Assembly: GCA_020633055.1 (NCBI GenBank)
Contig: JACKEJ010000015.1
Location: 124,001 to 188,000, forward strand
Reading direction: 5' to 3'
Length of the DNA stretch: 64,000 nt
Source: Sandaracinaceae bacterium
GTDB lineage: Bacteria; Myxococcota_A; Polyangia; Polyangiales; Houyiibacteriaceae
Below, piece after piece: positions 50,304 through 58,239 of the stretch. Below the pieces are notes generated by a model that saw nothing but the letters and a program-made list of their open reading frames with translations, made no database searches and had not been told where the DNA came from. The first letter of the stretch is position 1. Every line of letters starts with the position of its first letter. A program made the position numbers and the translations under genes.

Positions 50304-51992
50304 ATGACGACAGTGCCGCCCGTCGCCAGCGCCCTCTCGCCGGACCTCGTGAAGGTCCGAGAGTTCATGGTGGAGGCCGTGGCGGCGGGCACGGTAGAGC
50401 CGATGGTGGACGCCGTGATCCACCTCCTCGCCCGCATGCGCGACGTCAACCACGAGCTCGTCCGCCGCGACATGGCGCGGCGACGCGCGAAGCCACCATC
50501 CGAGACGTCGCGGAGGCTGCAGCAGGAGCTGCTCTTCTCCATGGCGCCGGCGAACGAGAACGGCACCGCCGAAGCCGACGAGGCGAGCAAAGCGGGGGCG
50601 AGCGACGGGGCGCCAGACGGCGCCGAGAACTCGGCCGCGCCGAACAGCGCAGCAGCCAAGGCTGCCGAGCTGCTGAGGCCCAAGAAGCGCGGGCCCAAGA
50701 AGCGCGACGAGCACGGCCGCGGTGAGCTGCCCGCGCACCTCGAGCGTGTGCCGAACGAGTGTCTGGTCTCGGGCGCCGAGCGCACCTGCCCGCACTGCCA
50801 CGTGGAGGCCGAGCGCGTGGCGTTTCGCGCGAGCGAGGTGCTGGAGCTCTCGCCCGCGCGGTTCATCGTGCGACGCGACCTGATCGAGACCGTCTCGTGC
50901 CCCGGGTGTCGGGAGTACATCGTGAGCGCGGAGCGCCCGGACATGATCGTCCCGCGCGGCCTGCTCGGGCCCGACCTCGTCGTGCAGGCCATGGTCGAGC
51001 ACTACGGCGAGGCGGTGTCGTACGAGCGGATGGAGCGGCGAGCCGACGAGCAGGGGGTGCCGCTGCGTGCGAACACGCTCGCGCGAAACGTCAGCCGGCT
51101 GGTGGACCTCCTCGACCCCATCGTCGACGAGATCGCACGGCGTGTAGGCCGCTCCACCGACCTCGCGCTCGACGCGACCAGTACGCGGGTGCTCGACCCC
51201 GCACACCCGCTCGGCATCCGCCACGCATCCCTCTGGTTGCTCACGGGCGACCATGAGTACGCGCTCTTTCGCTATGCGCCGAAGGCCGACGCGGAGGCGT
51301 TGATGAACGCGTTCAAGGACGTGGTCTTCGCGAACGTGCGCCTGACCTGCGACGCCTCCCCCACCATGAACTGCCTCGAGCGTGAGGGCGCCATACGCGC
51401 GGGCTGCAACGCTCATGGCCGCCGCGGCCTCGTCGCCGCGCTGCGGGGCGGGGACCTCCGCGCGGCCGAAGGCATCGCCCTCTACGGCACGCTCTTCCAC
51501 ATCGACGCCGAGTCCAAACGCGCGGGCGAGTCCTTCGCCAAACGCCACGAGCGACGACAAGCCGAGAGTCGACCGGCTTCGCTCGAACTCAGAGCATGGG
51601 TCGACCGACAACGACCCCTCGTCGAGCCTCGCTCCGAACTCGGCAAGGCGCTCGGCTATCTCCATCGGCAGTGGGACCGCCTCATGCGCTTCCTCGACGA
51701 CCCCCTCCTCGAGCTGACCAACAACGAGGTCGAGCGCGACCTCAGAACCCACGTGCTCAACCGCAAGACCTGGTACTTCTGCGGCGACGACGAGAGCGCG
51801 CGCCGCATGGCCAACGCGCTGACCCTGATCATCACTTGCCGCAAGCTCGGCATCTCGCCCCGCGCCTATCTCCGAGACGCGCTCACGCGCCTCCTCCGCG
51901 GCGACAAAGATCTCGACGCCATGATGCCCGACGCCTTCGCGCAGCGGTTGCGTGCTGCCAAGCAGGACGTCCCCGAAGATCTCGCCGCGTAG
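50304..51992 (+). CDS. tnpC: IS66 transposase TnpC
   Basis: The product is 562 aa. Order: helical N-terminus; basic linker with KKRGPKKRDEHGR; zinc finger (RTCPHCH and SCPGC); DDE core with LALDATSTRVLD, a second Asp in LTCDASPTMN, and ELTNNEVERDLRTHVLNRKT with the catalytic Glu; and the C-terminal domain CRKLGISPRAYLRDAL. It is full length and uninterrupted, so the element may be mobile. Confidence 0.93.
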   Translation: MTTVPPVASALSPDLVKVREFMVEAVAAGTVEPMVDAVIHLLARMRDVNHELVRRDMARRRAKPPSETSRRLQQELLFSMAPANENGTAEADEASKAGASDGAPDGAENSAAPNSAAAKAAELLRPKKRGPKKRDEHGRGELPAHLERVPNECLVSGAERTCPHCHVEAERVAFRASEVLELSPARFIVRRDLIETVSCPGCREYIVSAERPDMIVPRGLLGPDLVVQAMVEHYGEAVSYERMERRADEQGVPLRANTLARNVSRLVDLLDPIVDEIARRVGRSTDLALDATSTRVLDPAHPLGIRHASLWLLTGDHEYALFRYAPKADAEALMNAFKDVVFANVRLTCDASPTMNCLEREGAIRAGCNAHGRRGLVAALRGGDLRAAEGIALYGTLFHIDAESKRAGESFAKRHERRQAESRPASLELRAWVDRQRPLVEPRSELGKALGYLHRQWDRLMRFLDDPLLELTNNEVERDLRTHVLNRKTWYFCGDDESARRMANALTLIITCRKLGISPRAYLRDALTRLLRGDKDLDAMMPDAFAQRLRAAKQDVPEDLAA

Positions 51993-52048
51993 CGCCGGGC
52001 GACTGCGCCCGGTCACGACATCAGCGCCCTGTCAACCGAGCGGGCGCC

Positions 52049-52078
52049 CCATTCGGACGTCGCTGACGGAGGGGATAC
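52049..52078 (-). repeat. Right inverted repeat of IS66 element
   Basis: Its reverse complement begins GTATCCCCTCCGTCAGCGAC; 26 of 30 bases match the left end. Confidence 0.88.
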
Positions 52079-52086
52079 CCTACACG

Positions 52087-53685
52087 AGCGGCCCGAATCG
52101 AGCGGAGTGCCTCGATGCTGACGCCTGCCCAGCAGGCACCATCGAGACCGAGCCAGCGTCGGCGGAGTCCGGCCCCACGTGCGTCGACTGTCAGCCAGGC
52201 CAGTACTGTGCTGGTGACCACGATCCTGCGGTGGCGTGTGGAGGTGGCGATGCGACGTGGGATCACGACATGGATCCCGCGACACCGTGCGTCGAACGCA
52301 GCGACTGCGACCCCGGGACGAGTGTGTTGGACCATGGCAACGCGGTCACGAACCGGACTTGCGGGGAATGTGTGGACGGCTTCAGCGTCTCGCAGAACGT
52401 CGAGCAATGTGTGCCGTGGACGCCGTGCCTCGTGGGGTTCGTCGAGGTCACTCCGGGCACCACGACGAGCGACCGCGTCTGTGGGCATGGTCCTGAGTGG
52501 GTGTATCAGTTCGGGACCGTGCGGGACGAGATCGTCCGCGCGCTCGCATTGGGGTCAGACGGCAGCGTGGCCCTCGCTGGCGAAACCACCGGAGCGTTTC
52601 CCTTTCAGGTCTACACGAGGACCTTCGACCTGTTCGTTCAGAAGCGCGACCCCGACGGTTCGGTACTATGGACCCGACAGCTGGCAAGCTTCGGTCAAGA
52701 CTTTGGGTACGCCATCGATGTGAGCAGCGACGGTCGTGTCATCGTCGCGGGCTACACGACCGTGGCGCTTCCCGGGCAGACCGCTGCTGGTGGCGACGAT
52801 GCTTTCCTCATGCTCTTCGACTCGAATGGCGACACATCGTGGATGCGCCAGTTCGGATCCAACGGGAGCGACCAAGCCGTCGGTGTGCGGTTCGATGCCG
52901 ACGGCAACGTGATCGTCGTAGGCGGTGTGTCGGGCGCCCTGTCGGGTCAGACCCACCTGGGGAATACGGACGCCTTCGTTCGAAAGTACGACTCCACCGG
53001 TGCCTTGCTCTGGACAAGGCAGTTCGGCTCGGACGGCCGCGACATCGCGACAGAGGTCGCTGTGAGCGCCAACGGGGGGATCCTGGTGACTGGCTTCGTC
53101 GCCGGGACACTTCCTGGGCAGTCGTTCGCCGGCGCCAGCGACCTCTTCCTCCGCAGGTACGATGCGGATGGCGCCGAAGCCTGGACGCGACAGCTTGGAA
53201 CCACGGGCGTCGACAACGGAACTGGCGTCGCGGTGGACGCAAACGACAACGTCATCGTCTGCGCCGAGACGGGCGGCGCTCTACCCGGAGAGACTTCATT
53301 GGGATCCCGGGACGCCGCTCTGTTGAAGTACGACCCGGATGGGACGCTGCTCTGGAACCGTCAGTTTGGGACATCCGGTGGGGAGACGAACACGTCGGTC
53401 GACGTCGACTTGCAGACGGGGCGGATCGTCGTTGCCGGCAATACTACGGGTGCTCTACCGGGACAGACGCCCATTGGGTCGGGTGACGCGTTCGTCAGTG
53501 CCTTCGATTCGGATGGAGCCGCCTTGTGGAACCAGCAGTTCGGCACGGCGTGGAACGACCTTCCGGTCACTCGCGTTGGCACCGACGGACGCGTCATTGT
53601 CGCGGGGGGCGTGCAACTCACGCTGCCGGGGCAGCAGTCGTCCGGCGGATGGGACGCATTCGTCATGCGGCTCCGCGTCCCCTGA
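52087..53685 (+). pseudogene. Cys-rich/SBBP lipoprotein gene, 3' part
   Basis: This open frame continues the gene that begins at 48849. It completes the Cys-rich repeats (CPAGTIETEPASAESGPTC, CVDCQPGQYCAGDHD) and is followed by about seven SBBP beta-propeller repeats of about 52 residues, each with the pattern 'W.RQFG..G.D....V.VD..G.V.V.G.T.G.LPGQ...G..DAF....D'. SBBP proteins are cell-surface or secreted. As it stands the part lacks a start and signal peptide, so it is not expressed as a surface protein. Confidence 0.88.
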
Positions 53686-53768
53686 CCCCCGCCCAGTACA
53701 CCACGTCGGACGCCGGGCGAGCCCAGGACCGTGACCATGAGCATCAGCACCGCTCGACCAGGGTTGCG

Positions 53769-54608
53769 TCAAGAGTCCGGCTCCACGATGGGGTTGCCAC
53801 GCTCTCGCACCCCCAGGCAGCGCTGAACAGCGACGCGCCCGTCCGCGGCGGCGGCGCGGACCGCGGCCGAAACGTCGGCCACGAGTGCGATCACGGCGTC
53901 AGGGGCGCGCTCGGGGTCAGTGCGCACGGCAAGGCCCGCCGTCGCGGCAACGTTCTCGAGCACCCGCGACTCGGGCGCCGAACGAGCGCGGCCCAAGTTG
54001 CGCAGCGACCAACCCAAGTCCCGCAGCGTGGCCCGGAGTTGGTGGCGCGAGACAGAGGTGGTCCCCGGCGTCACGCGCCGCGCGAGCGTCATGAACAGCT
54101 GTGCACTCGCGGGCGCCCTGGACCCGTGTTCGAACGGTGGGAGCGCCCGTGCCTGTGCTGCCGCCTCGTGCTCGCCAATGCGCTCCAAGATCAGAGGCGT
54201 CAGACGATGCACCGCCAGACCCGCGGCGACCACGCCCGTTGTCTCGGGGTCGCACACGGGCCGGCCCGTGGTGGGATGCAGCGCGCCAAACCCGTACCCG
54301 AAGCCGCGCACGTCGGGTGACGCACCAGGAGGCAAGCTGATGTCGACCCGCCCGAGCTGCTCGGCGAGCTCCGGTGCCGCCGACGAGGTGGCGCGCACCA
54401 GCCGCGCAAGCGGCGGGATGCCATCGGGCAGCCGCGGCGGGCGCCTCGCGGCGCTGTTCCCAGGCACCAAACCAGACGCCAGGAGCATGACGGCGATCAC
54501 CCGCAGAGCCGCGCTCCGTCGCGTGCCCCATGTCCATCGCGGACGTTGGGTGCCGCGACCCAGGAGATCTGGGACGGTTTGGGCGAGCGGTTGATGTTCC
54601 TCGTGCAT
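53769..54608 (-). CDS. Secreted hypothetical protein, duplicate B
   Basis: The product is 279 aa, about 95 percent identical to the one at 39872. The signal sequence reads VMLLASGLVPGNSAA: the lipobox Cys of copy A is Ser here, so it would be cleaved by signal peptidase I and released instead of lipid-anchored. Other changes (T to P, R to Q, A to G) are conservative. Divergent from the kinase gene. Function unknown. Confidence 0.65.
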   Translation of the reverse strand: MHEEHQPLAQTVPDLLGRGTQRPRWTWGTRRSAALRVIAVMLLASGLVPGNSAARRPPRLPDGIPPLARLVRATSSAAPELAEQLGRVDISLPPGASPDVRGFGYGFGALHPTTGRPVCDPETTGVVAAGLAVHRLTPLILERIGEHEAAAQARALPPFEHGSRAPASAQLFMTLARRVTPGTTSVSRHQLRATLRDLGWSLRNLGRARSAPESRVLENVAATAGLAVRTDPERAPDAVIALVADVSAAVRAAAADGRVAVQRCLGVRERGNPIVEPDS

Positions 54609-54798
54609 CGTGGCGGCTCCTCTCCGTGCTGCTGGCGGCAGCGCCGAGCCGAACGAGCGTCGCTCGAGCAGCATTCCCGCGTGGACGGCAGGTGCACGAA
54701 GAGCCATCCGCTGTGGCGACGACCCGGGTGTCACGAGCAGGCACCATGCCGGTCTGGGCAGAGGCCGCGATCAGCGGATCCATGGCACGCTGCATCGC

Positions 54799-55332
54799 AT
54801 GCTCATCGTCCTCTCCGGCCTCCCCGCGACGGGGAAGAGCACGCTCGGGGCTGCGCTCGCGCGGCGACTCTCGCTCCCGCTGTTCTCGGTCGATCCCATC
54901 GAAGCTGGGATGCTTCGCGCCGGGCTCTCCCAGGGCTTCGAGACGGGCCTCGCGGCGTACCTGGTGGCGCAAGCCCTGGTCGACTCTCAGCTGTCTCTCG
55001 GGCAGGGAGCGATCGTGGACGCCGTGAACGCCGAGGAGGCGGGCAAGGACACATGGCGTCACGTCGCGCGACACCACGCAACGCCCCTGTGCGTCGTCGA
55101 GTGCGTGTGTCCCGACGACCGCATTCACCGCGCACGGCTCGAGTCGCGACAGCGCGCGGTCGCTTCGGTGCTCCGAGAGCCCACATGGGACGACGTCCAG
55201 CGCCGACGACGCACGTACACGACCTGGGTCGAGCCCCACCTCCGCGTGGACACCCTGGAGCCCATCGACGAGCTCGTGGCTCATGTGCTCTCGTGGCTCC
55301 AGGAGAATGCTGCGGGCGCGCCCTCCCACTAG
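54799..55332 (+). CDS. P-loop (zeta/AAA_33-like) kinase, duplicate B
   Basis: The 177-aa product is identical to that at 40903-41436, with Walker A GLPATGKST at 7-15, FSVDPIE, and the Arg-rich lid. The surrounding DNA has diverged in places while the kinase has not, so either the gene is under strong constraint or the two copies exchange sequence by gene conversion. Substrate unknown. Confidence 0.85.
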   Translation: MLIVLSGLPATGKSTLGAALARRLSLPLFSVDPIEAGMLRAGLSQGFETGLAAYLVAQALVDSQLSLGQGAIVDAVNAEEAGKDTWRHVARHHATPLCVVECVCPDDRIHRARLESRQRAVASVLREPTWDDVQRRRRTYTTWVEPHLRVDTLEPIDELVAHVLSWLQENAAGAPSH

Positions 55333-55383
55333 CGCAAAGGCTGGGTTGGAGCGCCCGTCGGGGGTCATGCTAGAAGCGAATCG

Positions 55384-56145
55384 ATGGGAGCGTTCATGCG
55401 GCTCAGGTTCTCGGCGTTCGTCATGTGTATTGCGCTGCTCGTCCCGTGGGTATCACACGGGCAGGCGAGCCGCCCCGCCCCTGTCGCGAGCGCGATGCCG
55501 CCGTGGATGCCTCCCGCGTGTTGGGCCATGCCGCTTGAACGCGGGAACGTCTTTGCGTCGCCGACTGGGGTCGACCCCATCTTCACCATCAATGCGTCTG
55601 CGCAGTACGCCATCGTCGGTCCTGTCGCACGCGGGCGCGTCCCCGTGCGCATGGTCAGTCCAATTCGCAGCGGCACGCTCTACATGGACGAGACCGATTG
55701 CCACGTCGTCGCGCTGGCGCGCGGCTCGCTCGTAGGCGTTCCAATTTCCTTCGATGCCGGGGACTCGTTCATCGTCGCAGGGCCTGGCGCGACCGAGGGA
55801 ACGACACGCGTGCGCGCGCGGGTGAAGATCATGGAGCTGAGGGGGATGTCCGATCGTCTCCAGGAGCTGGGGGTGTACGAAGGCGACATCCCGACCGCAC
55901 AGCTGGGCGCAGAGTGGTCAGCTGTGCGGGACCGCCTCCCGAGGTTGAGCCGAGCCATCGTCACCGGCCAACTCTCACTGAGCGCAGAACCAGGCGGGGT
56001 CCCGTTCCAGACGTTCAACCTGATGGATGGGACGCCGCTTGCAGTGGTCCGCCGCGAAGGCAAGCACACCGCCGTCCGCGTCGGAGACGGCCCGTACGTC
56101 TACGGGTGGACGGAGGCGGTGTTGGCGCGAGATCCGGAAACGTGA
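55384..56145 (+). pseudogene. Secreted protein, duplicate B, truncated by IS3
   Basis: The first 253 codons match the intact 333-aa gene at 41488 with a few changes (EWSAVRD for EWPAVPD). The frame ends at TGA 56143-56145, whose bases are the first three of the IS3 element. The missing middle (128 bp) was deleted and the last 38 codons lie beyond the element at 57420. The signal peptide is intact, so a shortened product lacking the final strands could still be exported. Confidence 0.85.
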
Positions 56146-56201
56146 ACCTCCCCCCACCTGGCGGACACCTGAGATAGCGCGAGAATGCGCAGGAGTGTCC
56201 G

Positions 56202-56516
56202 ATGAAGCAGAAGAAACAACCCTCCCTGGCGCGGCGTGCTCGTCGTTCGTTCACGCCTGAATTCAAGTCCGATGCGGTGCGGCTGGTGAAGAGCGGGAAG
56301 TCCATCCCGACGGTCGCGCGGGAGCTCGAGCTCACCGAGACGGCGCTCCGTGAGTGGGTGCGACGTAGCGATGCGGACGCCGGGGCTCGTCAAGACGTGC
56401 TGACCACGGACGAGCGGCAGGAGCTGGCCCGCCTCCGCCGTGAGAACCGTCAGCTGCGCCAGGAACGCGAAATCCTAAAAGCGGCGGCCACCTTCTTCGC
56501 CAAGGAGAGCGCGTGA
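56202..56516 (+). CDS. IS3-family OrfA (HTH protein)
   Basis: The product is 104 aa with an HTH (RRSFTPEFKSDAVRLVKSGK, TVARELELTETALREWVRRS) and a leucine-zipper-like C-terminus (LARLRRENRQLRQEREILKA). The run CTAAAAG at 56475-56481 is a likely site for -1 frameshifting to make the OrfAB transposase, as is usual in the family. Its stop overlaps the GTG start of OrfB (GTGA). Confidence 0.9.
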   Translation: MKQKKQPSLARRARRSFTPEFKSDAVRLVKSGKSIPTVARELELTETALREWVRRSDADAGARQDVLTTDERQELARLRRENRQLRQEREILKAAATFFAKESA

Positions 56517-57388
56517 GGTATGCGTTCATCGCCGAGAAGAAGGTGGCCTTCCCCACCGCCGCGCTGTGTCGCGTACTGGGAGTCTCGCGCAGTGGCTTCT
56601 ACGGCTACCTGGCCGAGCCCGAGACCGAACGAGAGCAGCGCGACGCCGTGCTCGTGGCGAAGACGCGTGCCGTGTTCGACGAGCACAAGGGTCGATACGG
56701 CAGCCCTCGTGTTCACCGTGAGCTCCGTGAGCGCGGCGACATCGTGAGTGAGAAGAAGGTCGCCCAGGTCATGCGCGACCACGGCCTCGTGGCGCGGCGA
56801 AAGCGAAGGTTCCGAGCCACGACCGACTCGAAGCACGACGACCCCATCGCGCCGAATCTCCTCGAGCGCGATTTCACGGCGACCGGCCCCAACGAGGCTT
56901 GGGTGACCGACGTGACGGCCGTGTGGACCCACGCCGGTTGGATCTTCCTGGCGGCCATCCTCGATCTGTTCTCGCGGCGCGTCGTGGGGTGGGCGACGAG
57001 CGCGAGCAACGACCGCTTCCTCGCCATCGACGCCCTGCGAGCCGCCCTCGTCGCGCGCCGCCCTCCTGCCGGGCTGCTGCATCACTCCGACCGTGGCAGT
57101 CCCTACGCCAGCGGCGACTACCGCCGTGAACTTGAACGGGCGGGCATCATCGCCAGCATGAGCCGGAAGGGCGACTGCTGGGACAACGCGGTCGCCGAGA
57201 GCTTCTTCGCGACGTTCAAGGTGGAGGCCTTGGGCGACCACGTGCCCCGAGACCACGACGCCGCCATCGCCATCGTCCGCGACTACATCGACGGCTACTA
57301 CAACCCCAAGCGGAGGCACTCGTTCATCGACTACGAGTGCCCCATCCAGTTCGAACTCAAGTGCCAACTCGCCGCGATGGCGGCATAG
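56513..57388 (+). CDS. IS3-family OrfB transposase (DDE)
   Basis: The product is 291 aa. It has the HTH_21-like segment (HKGRYGSPRVHRELRERGD), then the rve integrase core: WVTDVTAVW (first Asp), HHSDRGSPYAS (second Asp), and CWDNAVAESFFATFK (Glu), ending GYYNPKRRHSFIDY. It is complete and uninterrupted. It is probably made mainly as an OrfAB fusion by frameshifting. Confidence 0.93.
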   Translation: MRYAFIAEKKVAFPTAALCRVLGVSRSGFYGYLAEPETEREQRDAVLVAKTRAVFDEHKGRYGSPRVHRELRERGDIVSEKKVAQVMRDHGLVARRKRRFRATTDSKHDDPIAPNLLERDFTATGPNEAWVTDVTAVWTHAGWIFLAAILDLFSRRVVGWATSASNDRFLAIDALRAALVARRPPAGLLHHSDRGSPYASGDYRRELERAGIIASMSRKGDCWDNAVAESFFATFKVEALGDHVPRDHDAAIAIVRDYIDGYYNPKRRHSFIDYECPIQFELKCQLAAMAA

Positions 57389-57419
57389 TCAACCTGTCCG
57401 CTCGACGGGGGGAAGTTCA

Positions 57420-57534
57420 GCCGGGTGCTCGGCAGCCAAACGGTCGCGTCACCATCGAACTGCGGCGAGGACGGGGCGTGCTGCTCACCGGGGTGGTGGA
57501 CGCCAGCGACGTCTCGGTGGGGCCCCTGCCGTGA
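57420..57534 (+). pseudogene. 3' end of the truncated secreted-protein gene
   Basis: These bases match copy A from 42375 to 42489 and encode the last 37 residues (RQPNGRVTIELRRGRGVLL...). They are separated from their gene by the IS3 element and a deletion and have no start of their own. Confidence 0.75.
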
Positions 57535-57592
57535 CATCGACGCACGCGCGTTCGACGACAAGCGTAGAGACCTACCGTCCGAGAGCTGGGTG

Positions 57593-57952
57593 TCAGCGAT
57601 ACCCCGCCGGGCAAGTCACCCACCCGGCCCCCTCGGTCTGTGGGATCAAGAACACGCCCGGAGCGGCGCCAATGCTGGCGGCGGCGTCCAGCTCACTGAT
57701 CGCTTCGCGGCGGTAGCCGGGCGCTGGCGGACCGCCGGGTTGCAGGAGATGCACCGTGCGCTCGCGCGCGCCCCACTCGAGTCGAATGCAGGCGTCGCCG
57801 CGTAGCGTCGCCAGCAGGTACGCGCGCTCGTGGTGCTCCACCTGGTCGCCGCGCACGCCGAGCTCGCGCCAGCGCGCCCCCACGCCCACACGGGCGATGC
57901 GGTGTGCAACGAGGCCGCGGTGCCGACCGAGCGCGACGAGCACCACCTCGCT
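57593..57952 (-). pseudogene. 3' fragment of duplicated lipoprotein gene
   Basis: The last 120 codons of the lipoprotein at 42548-43861 are repeated here (LVALGRHRGLVAHRIARVGV ... GWVTCPAGYR) with a few substitutions. The duplication edge at 57952 removes the first 317 codons, including the signal peptide. The frame continues open to 58303 but the extension is unrelated sequence. It is not expected to be functional. Confidence 0.8.
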
Positions 57953-58101
57953 AGAGTCCTGGGCTGCAAGGAGAGCGATGGCCCGTCCGCCTGAGTTCAT
58001 CGACGCGCAGGGTCGCACGCTCGGCGACCACTCGGGAGATTGTGGGATGCCGTCGGGCCGGCCACTCACCGCGGGGCGTGGACTAGTCGCGCTGGGCGCG
58101 G

Positions 58102-58214
58102 AAAAGGCCAAGGCCGTCGCGCCGCAGAGCGCGTCGATCGCCATCGCCGAGCGTCCGTCGGCGCCGCTCATCGCCGAGTTCTCATCCGTTCGCCAACGTA
58201 GTGAGCATGACTGA
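58102..58214 (+). pseudogene. DUF4132 gene fragment
   Basis: The plus-strand translation AKAVAPQSASIAIAERPSAP then LIAE matches residues of the DUF4132 protein at 25265 (AKTVPSQSASIAVAKAIAER then PSAPLVAE), with a four-residue gap. The DNA match covers about 75 bases. The rest of the 288-bp stretch between the duplication edge and the helicase gene shows only weak similarity to the same gene. The frame stops at 58214. Confidence 0.6.
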
Positions 58215-58239
58215 CGCTCTCGGAGGGTGTGGCCGCGCG

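Larger units (their letters stand above)
49407..52078 (+). mobile_element. IS66-family insertion sequence, complete
   Basis: The element is 2672 bp with the three IS66 genes in order. Its terminal inverted repeats begin GTATCCCCTCCGT and match at 26 of 30 positions (49407-49436 and 52049-52078). It is flanked by an exact 8-bp direct repeat CCTACACG (49399-49406 and 52079-52086), the size expected for IS66. All three reading frames are open, so insertion is recent. It interrupts a Cys-rich/SBBP lipoprotein gene. Confidence 0.93.
56143..57419 (+). mobile_element. IS3-family insertion sequence
   Basis: The element is 1277 bp with TG...CA ends. The terminal inverted repeats start TGAACCTCCCCCC and TGAACTTCCCCCC (20 of 25 matches). 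It contains the usual two overlapping genes. No target duplication is found: comparison with copy A shows that 128 bp next to the insertion point have been removed, a typical adjacent deletion. The left end creates a stop codon in the interrupted gene. Confidence 0.9.
53742..57952. repeat. Segmental duplication, copy B (contains IS3 element)
   Basis: The segment repeats 39848-42907 in the same orientation, 13.9 kb away. Compared with copy A it carries an IS3-family element (56143-57419) in place of 128 bp (42247-42374 of copy A), one single-base deletion near 54648, and scattered substitutions outside the kinase gene. The right edge ends at CACCACCTCGCT, inside the 3' part of a lipoprotein gene. 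Confidence 0.9.

Noticed and set aside
39848..57952. Composite transposon with the two duplicated segments as ends
   Set aside because: The segments carry no transposase of their own, have no inverted termini, and only one holds an IS; simple segmental duplication explains them.
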